Part shown: piece after piece, positions 24,380 through 32,780 of the stretch
Layout: the number at the start of each line of letters is the position of its first letter
Position numbering within the stretch: position 1 is the first letter of the stretch
DNA from: Prevotella communis
Lineage (GTDB): Bacteria > Bacteroidota > Bacteroidia > Bacteroidales > Bacteroidaceae
DNA: 64,000 nucleotides
Direction of reading: 5' to 3'
Assembly (NCBI RefSeq): GCF_022024175.1
Contig: NZ_CP091794.1
Location: 1,054,001 to 1,118,000, forward strand
The notes under the pieces: generated by a model
Database searches by the model: none
The model's input: only the letters and a program-made list of their open reading frames with translations
Told to the model about the DNA's origin: nothing
Program-made: the position numbers and the translations under genes

Positions 24380-25477
24380 TTATTGTTTTTGATTTTTCTT
24401 CTTCTCTGTGCTCAGTAGACCGCAGGCTGCAAAGATGTCCTGTCCGCGACTGGCACGAATGGTGGTGAATACACCGTTGGCGGTGAGGTAGTCGCGCAAC
24501 TGCTCCATCCTGCTGAGGTCGGCACCAGGCAGGTCAACATTGGGAATCTGGTGGAAGCGGATCAGGTTGACACGGCATTCCAGTCCCTTGACCAGACGGA
24601 CAATCTCGCGACCATGTTCCAGGGTGTCGTTGAGACCACTGAAACAGATATACTCAAACGAACAGCGGCGCTGGTGGGTGAAGTCATACTGCTTCAGCAG
24701 TTCCACCACCTCACTGATGTTCATGGCTTTCTCTGCTGGCATCAGCGACAGGCGCTGCTCGTGCAGGGGCGAGTGCATGGAGATGGCCACGTGACACTGG
24801 CTCTCGTCGAGGAAGCGCTTCAGTTTGTTCTTCACGCCCACGCTGCTCACCGTGATACGCTTGGGACTCCAGGCATACCCGTCGGCCGCTGTCAGGATCT
24901 CCGTCGTCTTCAGCACGTTGTCCAGGTTGTCCATCGGCTCACCCTGACCCATGAATACCACATTGGTCAGCTGGCCGCGCTCGGGTAGGGTATAGATCTG
25001 GTTCAGGATATCCGCTGTAGAGAGGTTGCCCTCAAAGCCCTGCTTACCCGTCTGGCAGAACAGGCAGTTCATCTTACAGCCCACCTGACTGGACACGCAG
25101 AGCGTGGCACGGTCGCCGTCGGGAATGAAAACCGTCTCGACGAATAAGCCGGAATGTCCGGAAATTCCGGAATCTCCGGAGTTTCCGGTCGTCACGACCG
25201 GGAACAGGTATTTGATGGTACCATCCACGCTGCGCTGGCAGTCGATAGGCGGCATAGCGCCTACGCAATACTCGTTGCTCAGACGTTCACGGTTCTGCTT
25301 CGAGAGATTCGTCATCTCGTCGATGCTCATCACACCTTTCTCGTAGAGCCACTTGGCTATCTGTCCGCCGGTGAAGGCAGGCATGCCCAACTGCTGCGCC
25401 ACCTGTTTCAGTTCCGCAGTCGTCAGACCCAGCAGTCTCTTTTTGCTTGTATTACTATCGTTGGCCGATTTTTCCAT
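24380..25477 (-). CDS. rlmN: 23S rRNA/tRNA adenine-C2 methyltransferase RlmN
   Basis: 365 residues from the ATG at 25477; the frame further upstream is not used because a -7 box lies at 25486. The radical SAM motif GCKMNCLFCQTGKQG (CxxxCxxC) is followed by FMGQGEPMDNLD and SSVGVKNKL, and the C-terminal methyl-bearing Cys is in FAACGLL. It methylates A2503 of 23S rRNA and A37 of some tRNAs. Just before the radical SAM motif is an insertion of XSG repeats (NSGDSGISGHSG) encoded by 9-bp units. First gene of the operon ending at secG. Confidence 0.93.
   Translation of the reverse strand: MEKSANDSNTSKKRLLGLTTAELKQVAQQLGMPAFTGGQIAKWLYEKGVMSIDEMTNLSKQNRERLSNEYCVGAMPPIDCQRSVDGTIKYLFPVVTTGNSGDSGISGHSGLFVETVFIPDGDRATLCVSSQVGCKMNCLFCQTGKQGFEGNLSTADILNQIYTLPERGQLTNVVFMGQGEPMDNLDNVLKTTEILTAADGYAWSPKRITVSSVGVKNKLKRFLDESQCHVAISMHSPLHEQRLSLMPAEKAMNISEVVELLKQYDFTHQRRCSFEYICFSGLNDTLEHGREIVRLVKGLECRVNLIRFHQIPNVDLPGADLSRMEQLRDYLTANGVFTTIRASRGQDIFAACGLLSTEKKKNQKQ
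25148..25192 (-). repeat. 9-bp minisatellite inside rlmN
   Basis: TCCGG recurs every 9 bp (25157, 25166, 25175, 25184; GCCGG at 25148), five units in all. It encodes the repeated tripeptide x-Ser-Gly in a surface loop and can change by whole codons without breaking the frame. Confidence 0.6.
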
Positions 25478-25485
25478 GTAAGGTG

Positions 25486-25493
25486 CAAAAGTA
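25486..25493 (-). promoter_or_regulatory. -7 promoter box of the rlmN operon
   Basis: TACTTTTG on the minus strand, 8 bp before the rlmN ATG, so the transcript would be nearly leaderless. Confidence 0.5.
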
Positions 25494-25597
25494 CGAAAAA
25501 ATGTTGAATTAGCAAAGTGTTTAATCTTTTTTATTATTGTATAGGCGCGATTCATAAAATAATAAGCACAAGTTTTTGCGAAATGCAGGGTTTTTAT

Positions 25598-25605
25598 TAT
25601 CTTTG
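25598..25605 (+). promoter_or_regulatory. -7 promoter box of the GT2/DUF4922/SpoIID gene
   Basis: TATCTTTG on the plus strand, 22 bp before the ATG at 25628. Confidence 0.55.
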
Positions 25606-25627
25606 CAGAAATTTTTCTATTTACGGA

Positions 25628-28600
25628 ATGAAAGAACACATAGATATATTCCTGCCTTGTACGGATGAGCGACAGGCAGAACAACTAAAGACAGAACTAC
25701 TAACAAGCACGTTGGTACAGAATGTGTGGTTTGTTGACGGCATGCGCTCCAGCGAATCACTTAGTGAGATAGCCTCCCAGTCGGCATCACCCTATGTGGC
25801 CCTGGTGGTGAAGGATGCTTCGCTGCAACTGGGTCAGGGCGCCTTGGAACGTATGGCGCAGGTGGCCTCTGACAGTGGTGCCATGATGGTCTATGCCGAC
25901 CATTACGAGAAGAAGGAGGCGGATGGTGAGTGGAAGACGGAGAAACACCCTGCCATCGACTACCAGTTGGGCTCTGTACGCGATGACTTCGATTTCGGTT
26001 CACTGTGGCTGGTACGTGGCGACATGCTGCGCCAGTGGGCTCATGAGGCCACGGCGAAATATCAGTATGGCGGACTCTACGACCTGCGTCTCTACCTGAG
26101 TCGTCAGGGACAGATACTGCACCTGAACGAGTTGCTCTATACCGAGGTGGAGCGCGATACACGTGCTTCCGGCGAAAAGCAGTTTGACTACGTGAATCCT
26201 GCCAACCGTGAGGTGCAGATAGAGATGGAACAGGTGGCTACCCGTCATCTGGAGGCGATTGATGCCTTGGTAGATACCACCAGTCTGCAGACCGTGGATT
26301 TCGACGAGCAGCCCTTCGAGGTGGAGGCATCAGTCATCATCCCTGTCTTTAACCGCGCCAAGACCATCGCCGATGCAGTGAAGAGTGCGCTGGAACAGGA
26401 GACGAAGTTCAAGTATAATGTCATCGTGGTGGATAATCACTCCACGGACGGCACGGGAGAGATTCTGTCGGGTATGTCGCTGTGCCACAGCGACAAACTC
26501 CACGTAATCACTCCTGAGCGCACGGACCTGGGCATTGGCGGCTGTTGGAACATGGCGGTCAATGATACCCATTGCGGACGCTTTGCGGTGCAGTTGGACA
26601 GTGACGACCTCTATTCTTCGCCCAAGACGCTGCAGACCATCGTGGATGCTTTCTATAAGCAGAAGGCGGCGATGATTGTGGGCTCTTACAGGATGTGCGA
26701 CTTCGACCTGAACACCCTGCCGCCGGGACTCATCGCCCATAAGGAGTGGACGGATGAGAACGGACCCAATAACGCCCTGCGTATCAATGGTCTGGGAGCA
26801 CCGCGTGCTTTCTTCACGCCCCTGTTGCGCCAGGTGCAGTTGCCCAATACCAGTTATGGTGAGGACTACGCCATGGGCCTCTGGTTCTCGCGCAACTACC
26901 GCATCGGACGTATCTACGACGAGCTCTACCTCTGTCGCCGTTGGGGAGGCAATAGTGATGCCGCCCTCTCTGTGGACAAGGTCAATGCCAACAACCTGTA
27001 CAAGGACCGTCTGCGCACCCTTGAGATCAAGGCACGCCAGACTAAGAACTCTCAACTCTCATCTCTCAACTCCCAGCTCTCACCTTTGGATCGCTATTTC
27101 GACCGTCAGCTGACGCTGTGGCCTGAGACGCGCAACCGCTATCGGGAACTGAGTCATGTGGAGACACGCGAGTTGAACGTGGGTACCTCTACGTTTGAGG
27201 TGCAGTTCAACCCCGCACGTATCTGTTCTACAGGTGCCACCATCACCAAGGAGGCCGTTGCAGCCCGTCCTTGTTTCCTGTGCAGGAAGAACCGTCCCGC
27301 ACAGCAGTTGACGAAAATACAGGATGTGGACTATGAACTGCTGGTCAACCCATATCCCATCCTCCCCATGCATTTCACCATTCCTGCCCGCAGGCATCAG
27401 CCCCAGCAGATCCGTGGCATGTATGGCGAGATGATACAGTTGCTGGGTCATTATCCCGAACTGATGGTCTTCTATAACGGACCGCTCTGTGGTGCCTCGG
27501 CACCCGACCATGCCCATCTGCAGGCAGGTACCTCGGGTATCCTTCCCTTGCAGAAAGAGTGGCAGCGCCTGTCGCGCAACCTCACGGAAGTGGCCCGCCG
27601 CGGTGATGACGCCACGCTCAGTGTGGTCGAGGATTATCCCTGTGCCGCACTGGTGATTCGTGCACGCAGCCGCCGCAGCAGTGAACGTATGTTTGCCACG
27701 CTCTATCACGCCCTGCCTAAGTTGCCCGAACAGACGGAGCCCATGATGAATGTTGTGGCATGGCATGTGGATGATGAGTTTATCTCGGTGGTGTTCCCCA
27801 GAAAGAAACACCGTCCCGACTGTTATTATAAGACTGGCGACGAACAGTTGCTGGTGAGTCCCGGTGCCCTGGATATGTCGGGCTACCTCATCACGCCGCG
27901 CCGTGAGGACTTCGACCGTATCACGCCCGATATGGCTGAGGCTATCCTGAAGGAGTGCGCCCTCTCTGAGGAGGAGATGGAGGCACTGAAGGAGCGCCTG
28001 AAGAAGGATGTGGTCAATGTGAAGCGTCTGTCGAAGATGGGTGAGGAGCCACAGGTCTCCGTGGGTATCGTCAGCGGACAGAAGATTGTGTTCTGCCTGA
28101 ATGGCGACTATGCCGCAAAGGGTGAGACCATCACGGGGCTCCAGACCGTGGAACTGGCTGAGGGCGGTCTGCTCTGGCGTGGCCAGAACTATCGTGAGCT
28201 GCGCTTCCAGCCTCAGGGCGACGAGGTGTCGTTCACGCTCCATGATGTCACCATCGGTGTAGGGTTCCACTGGGAACGACAGGAGAAACAGACGTTCCGT
28301 GGCACGCTCCGCCTGGTGGTCGAGGCTGATAAGGTGCTGGCTATCAATGAACTGCCTGTGGAGCAGTACCTGGAGAGTGTGATTTCCAGTGAGATGAGTG
28401 CCACCTCTTCGCCCGAACTGTTGAAGGCGCATGCCGTCATCTCCCGTTCGTGGTTGCTTTATCAGATCAAGAAACGTGCCGAGAGTGGCGAGCGCAAGGA
28501 TAATAATTTCTTCTCGTTTGTGAAGAAGGAGGACGAACTGCTTCGCTGGTACGACCGTGAGGACCATACCCTGTTTGATGTCTGTGCCGACGACCACTGT

Positions 28601-29290
28601 CAGCGCTATCAGGGTATCACCCGTGCCTCGTCGCCTGCTGTGGCCGAGGCTATCAAGGCTACCCGCGGACAGGTGCTGGTCTATGACAACGAACTCTGTG
28701 ATGCCCGCTTCTCGAAATGCTGCGGTGGTCAGACGGAGGAGTTCCAGTATTGCTGGGAGAATATCAAGAAACCTTACCTGGTGTCGGTGAGCGACCCCTT
28801 CTGTCATACCTCCGACAAGCGTATCCTCTCGCAGGTGCTCAACGACTATGACCAGGAGACGCCCGACTTCTATGAGTGGCGTGTGGAATATACGCAGGAG
28901 GAACTCACCGAACTGGTGAACCGCAAGACGAAGCTCGACCTGGGTGATATCCTGGACCTGGTGCCGCTGGACCGTGGTGAGAGCGGACGTATCTGGCGCC
29001 TGCAGATTGTGGGCAGCAAGCGTTCCTTCATCATCGGTAAGGAACTCGAGATCCGCCGTGCACTCAGTGAGACGCATCTTTACAGCAGTGCCTTCAAAGT
29101 GAAGAAAGTACAAACCTCAAACCCCAATTCTCAAACCTCAAACCTTAAATTCATCCTCAAAGGTCGTGGATGGGGACACGGTGTAGGTCTCTGTCAGATT
29201 GGTGCCGCCGTGATGGGTGAGAAAGGTTATGATTACGATGATATCCTCTTATATTATTATAGAGGTGCAGAAATAAAGCAGGAATACTAA
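25628..29290 (+). CDS. Multidomain GT2 / DUF4922 (GalT-like) / SpoIID-LytB protein
   Basis: 1220 residues from the ATG that follows the -7 box. Residues ~1-230 resemble a glycosyltransferase-like domain; ~235-470 are a GT2 domain (VSVIIPVF-like [14 protein letters not shown], then QLDSDDL). A repeat-coded linker follows. About 490-790 is DUF4922, related to GalT/HIT enzymes ([23 protein letters not shown] with HxHxQ). From ~810 on is a SpoIID/LytB domain ([29 protein letters not shown]). SpoIID enzymes cut peptidoglycan glycans, so it may remodel cell-wall sugars; no signal peptide is seen. The AmpG-like genes follow directly. Confidence 0.82.
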   Translation: MKEHIDIFLPCTDERQAEQLKTELLTSTLVQNVWFVDGMRSSESLSEIASQSASPYVALVVKDASLQLGQGALERMAQVASDSGAMMVYADHYEKKEADGEWKTEKHPAIDYQLGSVRDDFDFGSLWLVRGDMLRQWAHEATAKYQYGGLYDLRLYLSRQGQILHLNELLYTEVERDTRASGEKQFDYVNPANREVQIEMEQVATRHLEAIDALVDTTSLQTVDFDEQPFEVEASVIIPVFNRAKTIADAVKSALEQETKFKYNVIVVDNHSTDGTGEILSGMSLCHSDKLHVITPERTDLGIGGCWNMAVNDTHCGRFAVQLDSDDLYSSPKTLQTIVDAFYKQKAAMIVGSYRMCDFDLNTLPPGLIAHKEWTDENGPNNALRINGLGAPRAFFTPLLRQVQLPNTSYGEDYAMGLWFSRNYRIGRIYDELYLCRRWGGNSDAALSVDKVNANNLYKDRLRTLEIKARQTKNSQLSSLNSQLSPLDRYFDRQLTLWPETRNRYRELSHVETRELNVGTSTFEVQFNPARICSTGATITKEAVAARPCFLCRKNRPAQQLTKIQDVDYELLVNPYPILPMHFTIPARRHQPQQIRGMYGEMIQLLGHYPELMVFYNGPLCGASAPDHAHLQAGTSGILPLQKEWQRLSRNLTEVARRGDDATLSVVEDYPCAALVIRARSRRSSERMFATLYHALPKLPEQTEPMMNVVAWHVDDEFISVVFPRKKHRPDCYYKTGDEQLLVSPGALDMSGYLITPRREDFDRITPDMAEAILKECALSEEEMEALKERLKKDVVNVKRLSKMGEEPQVSVGIVSGQKIVFCLNGDYAAKGETITGLQTVELAEGGLLWRGQNYRELRFQPQGDEVSFTLHDVTIGVGFHWERQEKQTFRGTLRLVVEADKVLAINELPVEQYLESVISSEMSATSSPELLKAHAVISRSWLLYQIKKRAESGERKDNNFFSFVKKEDELLRWYDREDHTLFDVCADDHCQRYQGITRASSPAVAEAIKATRGQVLVYDNELCDARFSKCCGGQTEEFQYCWENIKKPYLVSVSDPFCHTSDKRILSQVLNDYDQETPDFYEWRVEYTQEELTELVNRKTKLDLGDILDLVPLDRGESGRIWRLQIVGSKRSFIIGKELEIRRALSETHLYSSAFKVKKVQTSNPNSQTSNLKFILKGRGWGHGVGLCQIGAAVMGEKGYDYDDILLYYYRGAEIKQEY
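27047..27090 (+). repeat. 7-bp-type tandem tract in the GT2-DUF4922 linker
   Basis: Units of the CTCAACT type (variants CTCATCT, CTCCCAG) encode the Ser/Leu/Asn-rich linker between the GT2 and DUF4922 domains. Confidence 0.45.
29107..29151 (+). repeat. 7-bp-type tandem tract near the SpoIID end
   Basis: ACCTCAA/TTCTCAA-type units encode [13 protein letters not shown], just before the final RGWGHGVG motif. Confidence 0.45.
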
Positions 29291-29307
29291 AAACAATAAA
29301 TACTAAT

Positions 29308-30585
29308 ATGATGAATAAACGTAATCCCTGGGCGTGGATACCTACGCTCTATATGGCAGAAGGACTGCCAAATGTGATTGTGACATCTGTCGCTGTGGTG
29401 CTTTACATGCAGATGGGACTGACCGATGCCGAGATAGGTCTGTATACGGGTTGGCTGGGCCTGCCGTGGATTATCAAGCCCTTCTGGAGCCCGTTTGTCG
29501 ACTTGTGTAAGACGAAGCGCTGGTGGGTACTGGCCATGCAGTTGCTGTTGGGCTCGTCCCTGGCAGGTATCGCCTTCACGCTCAACACGGACTTCTGGTT
29601 CCAGGGCACCATGTTCTGCTTCTTCCTGATGGCTTTCTCGAGTGCCACGCACGATATCGCCGCTGATGGCTATTACATGCTGGAGCTCGATGAACACCAG
29701 CAGGCGTGGTTCGTAGGTATCCGTAACACGTTCTACCGTCTGGCCGTCATCTTCGGCAATGGCGCGCTGGTACCCCTGGCGGGCTACCTGCAGACCCTCT
29801 ATCCAGACCGGAACGCCTTTACCTGGAGCCTGGTGTTCTATGGCGTGGCAGCCCTGTTTATCGCCTTCTGGCTGTGGCATTGCTACCTGATGCCCAAGTC
29901 GGATGCCGATGTGCGCAACCACGTTACGGCCAAGGAAGTGGCCAGTGGCCTGCTGGATATGTTCAAGGTGTTCTTCACCCGTATGCCCTGGCGCGAACTG
30001 CTTTGCGCGGTGGTGTTCATCATGTTCTACCGTTTCCCCGAGGCGTTGCTCAATGCCATGAGCAAGACCTTCCTGACACGTTCGCAGGAGGATGGCGGAC
30101 TGGGACTGTCGCTGGCCGAGTATGGTATCAGCTATGGCACCGTGGGACTCATCGGCCTGTTGCTGGGCGGTATCGTCGGTGGCTGGCTGGCCAGTCGCGA
30201 CGGACTGAAGCGCTGGCTGTGGCCTATGGTATGTGCCATCACCCTGCCCGATGTGGTCTATGTCTATATGAGTTATGCCATGCCCGATAACATGGTGCTG
30301 GTCAGCTCGTGCATCTTCATCGAACAGTTTGGCTATGGCCTTGGCTTCACGGCGCTCACCCTCTATATGCTCTATTTCAGCATGGGTCCGTTCAAGACCT
30401 CGTTCTACGCTATCTGCACGGGTCTCTCGTACCTGGGCCTGCAGGTACCGGCCATGTTCTCCGGTTTCCTGAAGGATGCGGTGGGCTATCAGACCTTCTT
30501 CCTGATTGTCATGGCGCTGTGTGGCGTCACCTTCCTGGTGGCCTGGTTCGTGAAGATCGACCCCGAGTTCGGTAAAAAGAAATAA
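29308..30585 (+). CDS. AmpG-like MFS transporter
   Basis: 425 residues with about 12 membrane segments. The start (PWAWIPTLYMAEGLPNVIV) and GLPWIIKPFWSPFVDLC match the AmpG-like branch of the MFS, which imports anhydromuropeptides in peptidoglycan recycling in known cases. It follows the SpoIID-containing gene by 17 bp and precedes a second MFS gene by 6 bp, consistent with cell-wall fragment uptake, though the substrate is not proven. Confidence 0.8.
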   Translation: MMNKRNPWAWIPTLYMAEGLPNVIVTSVAVVLYMQMGLTDAEIGLYTGWLGLPWIIKPFWSPFVDLCKTKRWWVLAMQLLLGSSLAGIAFTLNTDFWFQGTMFCFFLMAFSSATHDIAADGYYMLELDEHQQAWFVGIRNTFYRLAVIFGNGALVPLAGYLQTLYPDRNAFTWSLVFYGVAALFIAFWLWHCYLMPKSDADVRNHVTAKEVASGLLDMFKVFFTRMPWRELLCAVVFIMFYRFPEALLNAMSKTFLTRSQEDGGLGLSLAEYGISYGTVGLIGLLLGGIVGGWLASRDGLKRWLWPMVCAITLPDVVYVYMSYAMPDNMVLVSSCIFIEQFGYGLGFTALTLYMLYFSMGPFKTSFYAICTGLSYLGLQVPAMFSGFLKDAVGYQTFFLIVMALCGVTFLVAWFVKIDPEFGKKK

Positions 30586-30591
30586 GGCGTG

Positions 30592-31782
30592 ATGGGCAAT
30601 CAGGGCAGAATGACACCATGGCTCTCCTCTTTGTATTTCGCAAAGGGGATGCCACGCGTTGTTATCTTTGTCATTGTACTGCTGATGCTCCGCCAGATGG
30701 GCCTGACCATGAGTGCCTGTCTGTGTGGCGTGTCCGTGATGTACCTGCCCTGGGTGCTGAAAGTGTGGTGGAAACCATGGGTAGGCCGGGTGCTGAACTA
30801 CCGTCTGTGGATCCTGCTGACGCAGTTCCTCCTGGCCACGGCCTTCGGCTTCCTGGCCTGTCTGCTGTCGGCGGAAGGTGCCATGTGGGGCCTGCTGGTC
30901 CTGATATCCTGGCTCACCGCCCTGCATAATGTGGCGGCCGACGAGTTCTCGCGTTCTCACCCCTTAGCCCCTCATCACTCCATTGTCCAGGAACTGTTCC
31001 GTAAATTCGCCCTGGTCGTGGGCCAGGGTGTGCTGCTGGTGCTGGCAGGCAACCTGCAGATATTCTACCGCCACGACATGCTCTATGCCTGGCGCGTGCT
31101 GTTCTATTTCCTGTCGGGCTTCTTCATGCTGCTCTTCTTCTGGCACATCTGGACACTGCCCCGCACACGTTGTGCGGATGAGGCTGATGACGCCCCCTCC
31201 CTGCCACAGAAACAGCGCGGCTGGTACCGCGGCGTGTTTTTCCTGCTTTTCTACGCCTTTGCGCAGGCTATGGTGGGCAAGGTGAGCATCCTGTTCCTGA
31301 TAGACACCTTCCGCAATGGCGGTGTGGGCCTGTCGCCCCAGGAGTTTGGCTTCGTGATGGGTATCGTGGGTATCGTGGCCCTGACCTTTGGCGGTTTCCT
31401 GGGCAGGAAGGCTGTCCGTCGTTTCGGACTCTACCATTGCCTGATGCCCATGACGCTCTGCATGCTGATACCCTGCGTGGTCTATGTGGCCCTCAGCTAC
31501 TGGCAACCCGAGGACCTGCTGCTGGTGGGCGCCGGCGTACTGGTAGACCAGTTGGCCTACGGACTGGGCTTCGCCGCCTACCTGTCCTACCTGAAACTCA
31601 CCCACTACCGCGAGTGCGGCAAGTCGCTCATGGCTCTCTCACTGCTGTTAGGATGCTTGGTTCCAGGTCCTTTGGTGTATGCGTTGGGCTATAACGCTTT
31701 CTTTGTTTTGTCGCTAGCGGTCTCGTTCCTAACGATACTCTCATCCTTGATGTTAAGAAAGCATATAACTCTTAACTCTTAA
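30592..31782 (+). CDS. Second AmpG-like MFS transporter
   Basis: 396 residues from the ATG at 30592 (a GTG precedes it). The layout parallels the gene before it: SSLYFAKGMPRVVIF at the start and VMYLPWVLKVWWKPWVGRV in the first loop, so the pair arose by duplication and divergence. About 12 membrane segments. They may form a heteromer or carry related muropeptides. Last gene of the plus-strand unit; a 7-bp repeat tract follows. Confidence 0.78.
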   Translation: MGNQGRMTPWLSSLYFAKGMPRVVIFVIVLLMLRQMGLTMSACLCGVSVMYLPWVLKVWWKPWVGRVLNYRLWILLTQFLLATAFGFLACLLSAEGAMWGLLVLISWLTALHNVAADEFSRSHPLAPHHSIVQELFRKFALVVGQGVLLVLAGNLQIFYRHDMLYAWRVLFYFLSGFFMLLFFWHIWTLPRTRCADEADDAPSLPQKQRGWYRGVFFLLFYAFAQAMVGKVSILFLIDTFRNGGVGLSPQEFGFVMGIVGIVALTFGGFLGRKAVRRFGLYHCLMPMTLCMLIPCVVYVALSYWQPEDLLLVGAGVLVDQLAYGLGFAAYLSYLKLTHYRECGKSLMALSLLLGCLVPGPLVYALGYNAFFVLSLAVSFLTILSSLMLRKHITLNS

Positions 31783-31784
31783 TT

Positions 31785-31847
31785 CTCAATTCTCAATTCT
31801 CAATTCTCAAATCTCAATTCTCAAATCTCAAATCTCAAATCTCAAAT
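31785..31847 (+). repeat. Nine 7-bp tandem units between convergent genes
   Basis: CTCAATT/CTCAAAT repeated nine times without interruption. It fills the gap between the MFS stop (31782) and the serine acetyltransferase gene, whose TGA lies inside the last units. Such tracts can change in length by slippage. Confidence 0.7.
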
Positions 31848-32756
31848 CCCCAGTCCTCCCTGGAACGACAGGTCCACGGCCTTGCTCTGCTGGATGCGAG
31901 AGTAGGGGGGCACATCATTTGTCACCCAGATGTTACCACCGATAATAGAGTGGTGACCAATGGTGATGCGTCCCAGAATAGAAGCGTTTGAATAGACGGT
32001 GACATGGTCCTCGATAATTGGGTGACGAGGTATGTTCAGCATATTGCCGTTCTCGTCGTAGCGGAAACTCTTGGCACCCAAAGTCACACCCTGATACAAT
32101 GTCACGTGGTTGCCGATGATGGCAGTCTCTCCAATCACCACACCCGTGCCATGGTCAATAGCGAAATATTCGCCAATCTTTGCACCAGGGTGGATATCGA
32201 TACCAGTCCTTGAATGGGCCTGCTCTGTGATGATACGGGGAATGACGGGCACCTCCATCAGGTGCAGCACATGAGCAATGCGGTAGTGCGTCATCGTGTT
32301 CATCACGGGATAGCAGTAAATCACCTCACCATAGTTGGTGGCAGCTGGGTCACTCTGGAACATAGCCTCCACATCCGTATAGAGCAGGCGCTTCACTTCG
32401 GGTAGTTGGTCTATGAACTGCAGGGCCAGGTCTTCTGCCGAACGGAGTATCTGCTCCTCGGAACAGTCACAGTCCTCACAAAACTGCATGCCGCGTGCTA
32501 TCTGGCGCTTCAGCAGGTTGTAGAGCTCGTCCATGCTCACGCCAATATGGTAAGAACGCATCTTCTCGTCACTCTGACGCTTGTGGAAATAGTCGGTGAA
32601 GATGATGTCCTTACACAGACTCACAATACGTCTTACCTCTTCTACACTAGGCATCGGAGCTGTACCTGCGGGCATCATGTCACGCTCGCGTTCCGATAGC
32701 TTTGACAGTTTGGCTACGTTTCTCTGTAGCACCTCGTTCAGCTTGTCCTGTTCCAT
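31842..32756 (-). CDS. Serine O-acetyltransferase (EpsC type)
   Basis: 304 residues. The N-terminal helical region (~1-160) is followed by hexapeptide repeats of a left-handed beta-helix: GIDIHPGAKIGEYFAIDHGTG with the catalytic His/Asp, then VTLYQGVTLGAKSF and SIIGGNIWVTNDVP. It makes O-acetylserine, the precursor of cysteine. EpsC-type enzymes lack the extended CysK-binding tail of CysE, as here (ends FQGGLGI). It lies 24 bp after glnN; the two may share a transcript. Confidence 0.88.
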   Translation of the reverse strand: MEQDKLNEVLQRNVAKLSKLSERERDMMPAGTAPMPSVEEVRRIVSLCKDIIFTDYFHKRQSDEKMRSYHIGVSMDELYNLLKRQIARGMQFCEDCDCSEEQILRSAEDLALQFIDQLPEVKRLLYTDVEAMFQSDPAATNYGEVIYCYPVMNTMTHYRIAHVLHLMEVPVIPRIITEQAHSRTGIDIHPGAKIGEYFAIDHGTGVVIGETAIIGNHVTLYQGVTLGAKSFRYDENGNMLNIPRHPIIEDHVTVYSNASILGRITIGHHSIIGGNIWVTNDVPPYSRIQQSKAVDLSFQGGLGI

Positions 32757-32780
32757 CTGTGTCAGTCTGTTTGGGTTGTC

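Noticed and set aside
24380..25684. RlmN start at 25684
   Set aside because: The extension has no similarity to RlmN and contains the -7 box at 25486-25493; the ATG at 25477 gives the normal protein.
27080..29113. Long open frame (677 codons) on the minus strand
   Set aside because: It lies opposite the GT2/DUF4922/SpoIID gene, whose domains are clear. The antisense frame is open because of codon bias and shows no domain.
29287..30960. Open frame of 557 codons on the minus strand
   Set aside because: Antisense to the two AmpG-like transporter genes; rich in His/Gln without domain or membrane pattern.
31785..31847. CRISPR array or coding repeat
   Set aside because: Units are 7 bp in direct tandem, non-coding apart from the last few bases of the acetyltransferase gene.
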